Notes under the pieces: model-generated
What the model was told of the DNA's origin: nothing
Databases searched by the model: none
Seen by the model: the letters and a program-made list of their open reading frames with translations, nothing else
Made by a program: the position numbers and the translations under genes
Assembly (NCBI GenBank): GCA_945874115.1
Contig: CAMCFD010000041.1
Span: forward strand, 1 to 14,069
DNA length: 14,069 nucleotides
Source of the DNA: Rickettsia typhi
Lineage (GTDB): Bacteria > Pseudomonadota > Alphaproteobacteria > Rickettsiales > UBA1997
Direction of reading: 5' to 3'
In this document: positions 13,546-14,069 of the stretch, one piece after another
Layout of the letters: every line of letters begins with the position of its first letter
Numbering within the stretch: the first letter of the stretch is position 1

Positions 13546-14069
13546 ATGGCTAAAATGGCGGCTTTTATATTTAACCCAAGCAACTTGATCCAAAAATTTG
13601 GACGCTTCGGTCAATGTCGCTTTATCAAGATCACCGGTTTTTTCTTTGCTTTCAGTGCTTGTTATAGCATGAACGCCTACGCACAAAACAGCGTTAATTC
13701 ACACCCAAAATCACAATTTAAAAAACGCAATTATATCAGCGTTGTCGGTTCTTCAACGGTTTACCCTTTCACTGCGGTCATTGCTGAAAAATTCGGAAAA
13801 CGCTATAAAAAATATCGCACACCAACAATTGAAGCAAACGGAACCGGCGGCGGATTTAAACTTTTCTGCTCGGGCGTTGGTTATAAATTTCCGGATTTTT
13901 CAAACGCGTCACGAAAAATTGAAGAAAGCGAAATCGCGCTTTGTCGCAAAAATGGCGTGTATGAAATTGGCGAAATCAAAATTGGCTATGACGGAATTGT
14001 TCTTGCGAATTCAACTTTGGGTCAAAAAATTAATCTGACGAAAAAACAATTATTTTTGGCACTCGCGCA
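13546..14069 (+). CDS. pstS: Phosphate ABC transporter substrate-binding protein PstS, N-terminal part (cut by window end)
   Basis: Periplasmic protein that captures phosphate and passes it to the PstCAB transporter. 174 codons are present and the frame stays open to the window end. The N-terminus is a Sec signal peptide with hydrophobic core ITGFFFAFSACY (about 29-40) and likely cleavage after AYA46; the part before the core is unusually long (about 28 residues). Family motifs follow: VVGSSTVYPFT at 66-76 (phosphate-binding Ser/Thr), GTGGGFKLFC at 99-108, NASR at 120-123 and EIKIGYDGIV at 143-152. The ATG at 13546 has the Shine-Dalgarno GGAG; TTG at 13585 would give a more ordinary signal peptide but has no such sequence. 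Downstream pstC, pstA, pstB and phoU would be expected outside the window. Confidence 0.93.
   Translation, partial: MAKMAAFIFNPSNLIQKFGRFGQCRFIKITGFFFAFSACYSMNAYAQNSVNSHPKSQFKKRNYISVVGSSTVYPFTAVIAEKFGKRYKKYRTPTIEANGTGGGFKLFCSGVGYKFPDFSNASRKIEESEIALCRKNGVYEIGEIKIGYDGIVLANSTLGQKINLTKKQLFLALA

Noticed and set aside
13498..13686. 62-codon minus-strand frame across the pstS start
   Set aside because: It overlaps the pstS signal peptide region in antisense, with no motif or ribosome-binding site.
13742..14038. 98-codon plus-strand frame at the window end
   Set aside because: It is an out-of-frame shadow of pstS, whose motifs are clear in the frame starting at 13546.

Overview
AT-rich alphaproteobacterial chromosome, most likely from the order Rickettsiales or a close relative. 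The best clue is valS: it encodes the archaeal-type valyl-tRNA synthetase known from Rickettsia, not the usual bacterial type. Shine-Dalgarno sequences are weak or absent before most genes, and bamB, a TPR membrane protein gene, folD and a TenI/ThiE-like gene fit the same group. A glutamine synthetase, a GDP-L-fucose synthase and a PstS phosphate-binding protein suggest a less reduced metabolism than in Rickettsia itself. The lineage is inferred from protein motifs; no database was searched.

Layout. Positions 1-218 (minus) hold the start of tuf (EF-Tu). A 385-base non-coding stretch rich in perfect hairpins follows, then glnA (minus). Next is a 446-base stretch with a T-rich tract, a likely glnA promoter and the promoter of a tRNA-Arg(TCT) gene (plus). 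The tRNA gene points into the end of a two-gene minus-strand unit: yggS followed by an unrecognised acidic 298-residue protein. yggS and the plus-strand thiE/tenI-like gene are head to head with no base between their start codons, which together read CATATG.

From 4140 to 11228 all genes lie on the plus strand: thiE/tenI-like, fcl, folD, a YfgM-like TPR membrane protein, bamB and valS. fcl-folD (1 base apart), folD-TPR (21 bases) and TPR-bamB (3 bases) look like one operon; valS follows after 65 bases that contain two small GC-rich hairpins. TPR-bamB is the conserved outer-membrane assembly pair, but valS stands where der stands in enterobacteria.

From 11399 to 13189 a minus-strand gene encodes a 596-residue protein that I do not recognise. 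It has a strongly acidic segment and a low-complexity Ser/Gly/Ala tail, and it converges on valS. A 356-base gap then carries the best promoter of the window (TTGACA, 17 bases, TATATT) and a leader of about 145 bases. It leads into pstS, which is cut off by the window end.

Most genes here are housekeeping. The least explained parts are the two unknown acidic proteins (298 and 596 residues), the structured leaders and intergenic regions, and the gapless divergent start pair. No CRISPR array, insertion sequence, integrase or phage gene was seen.
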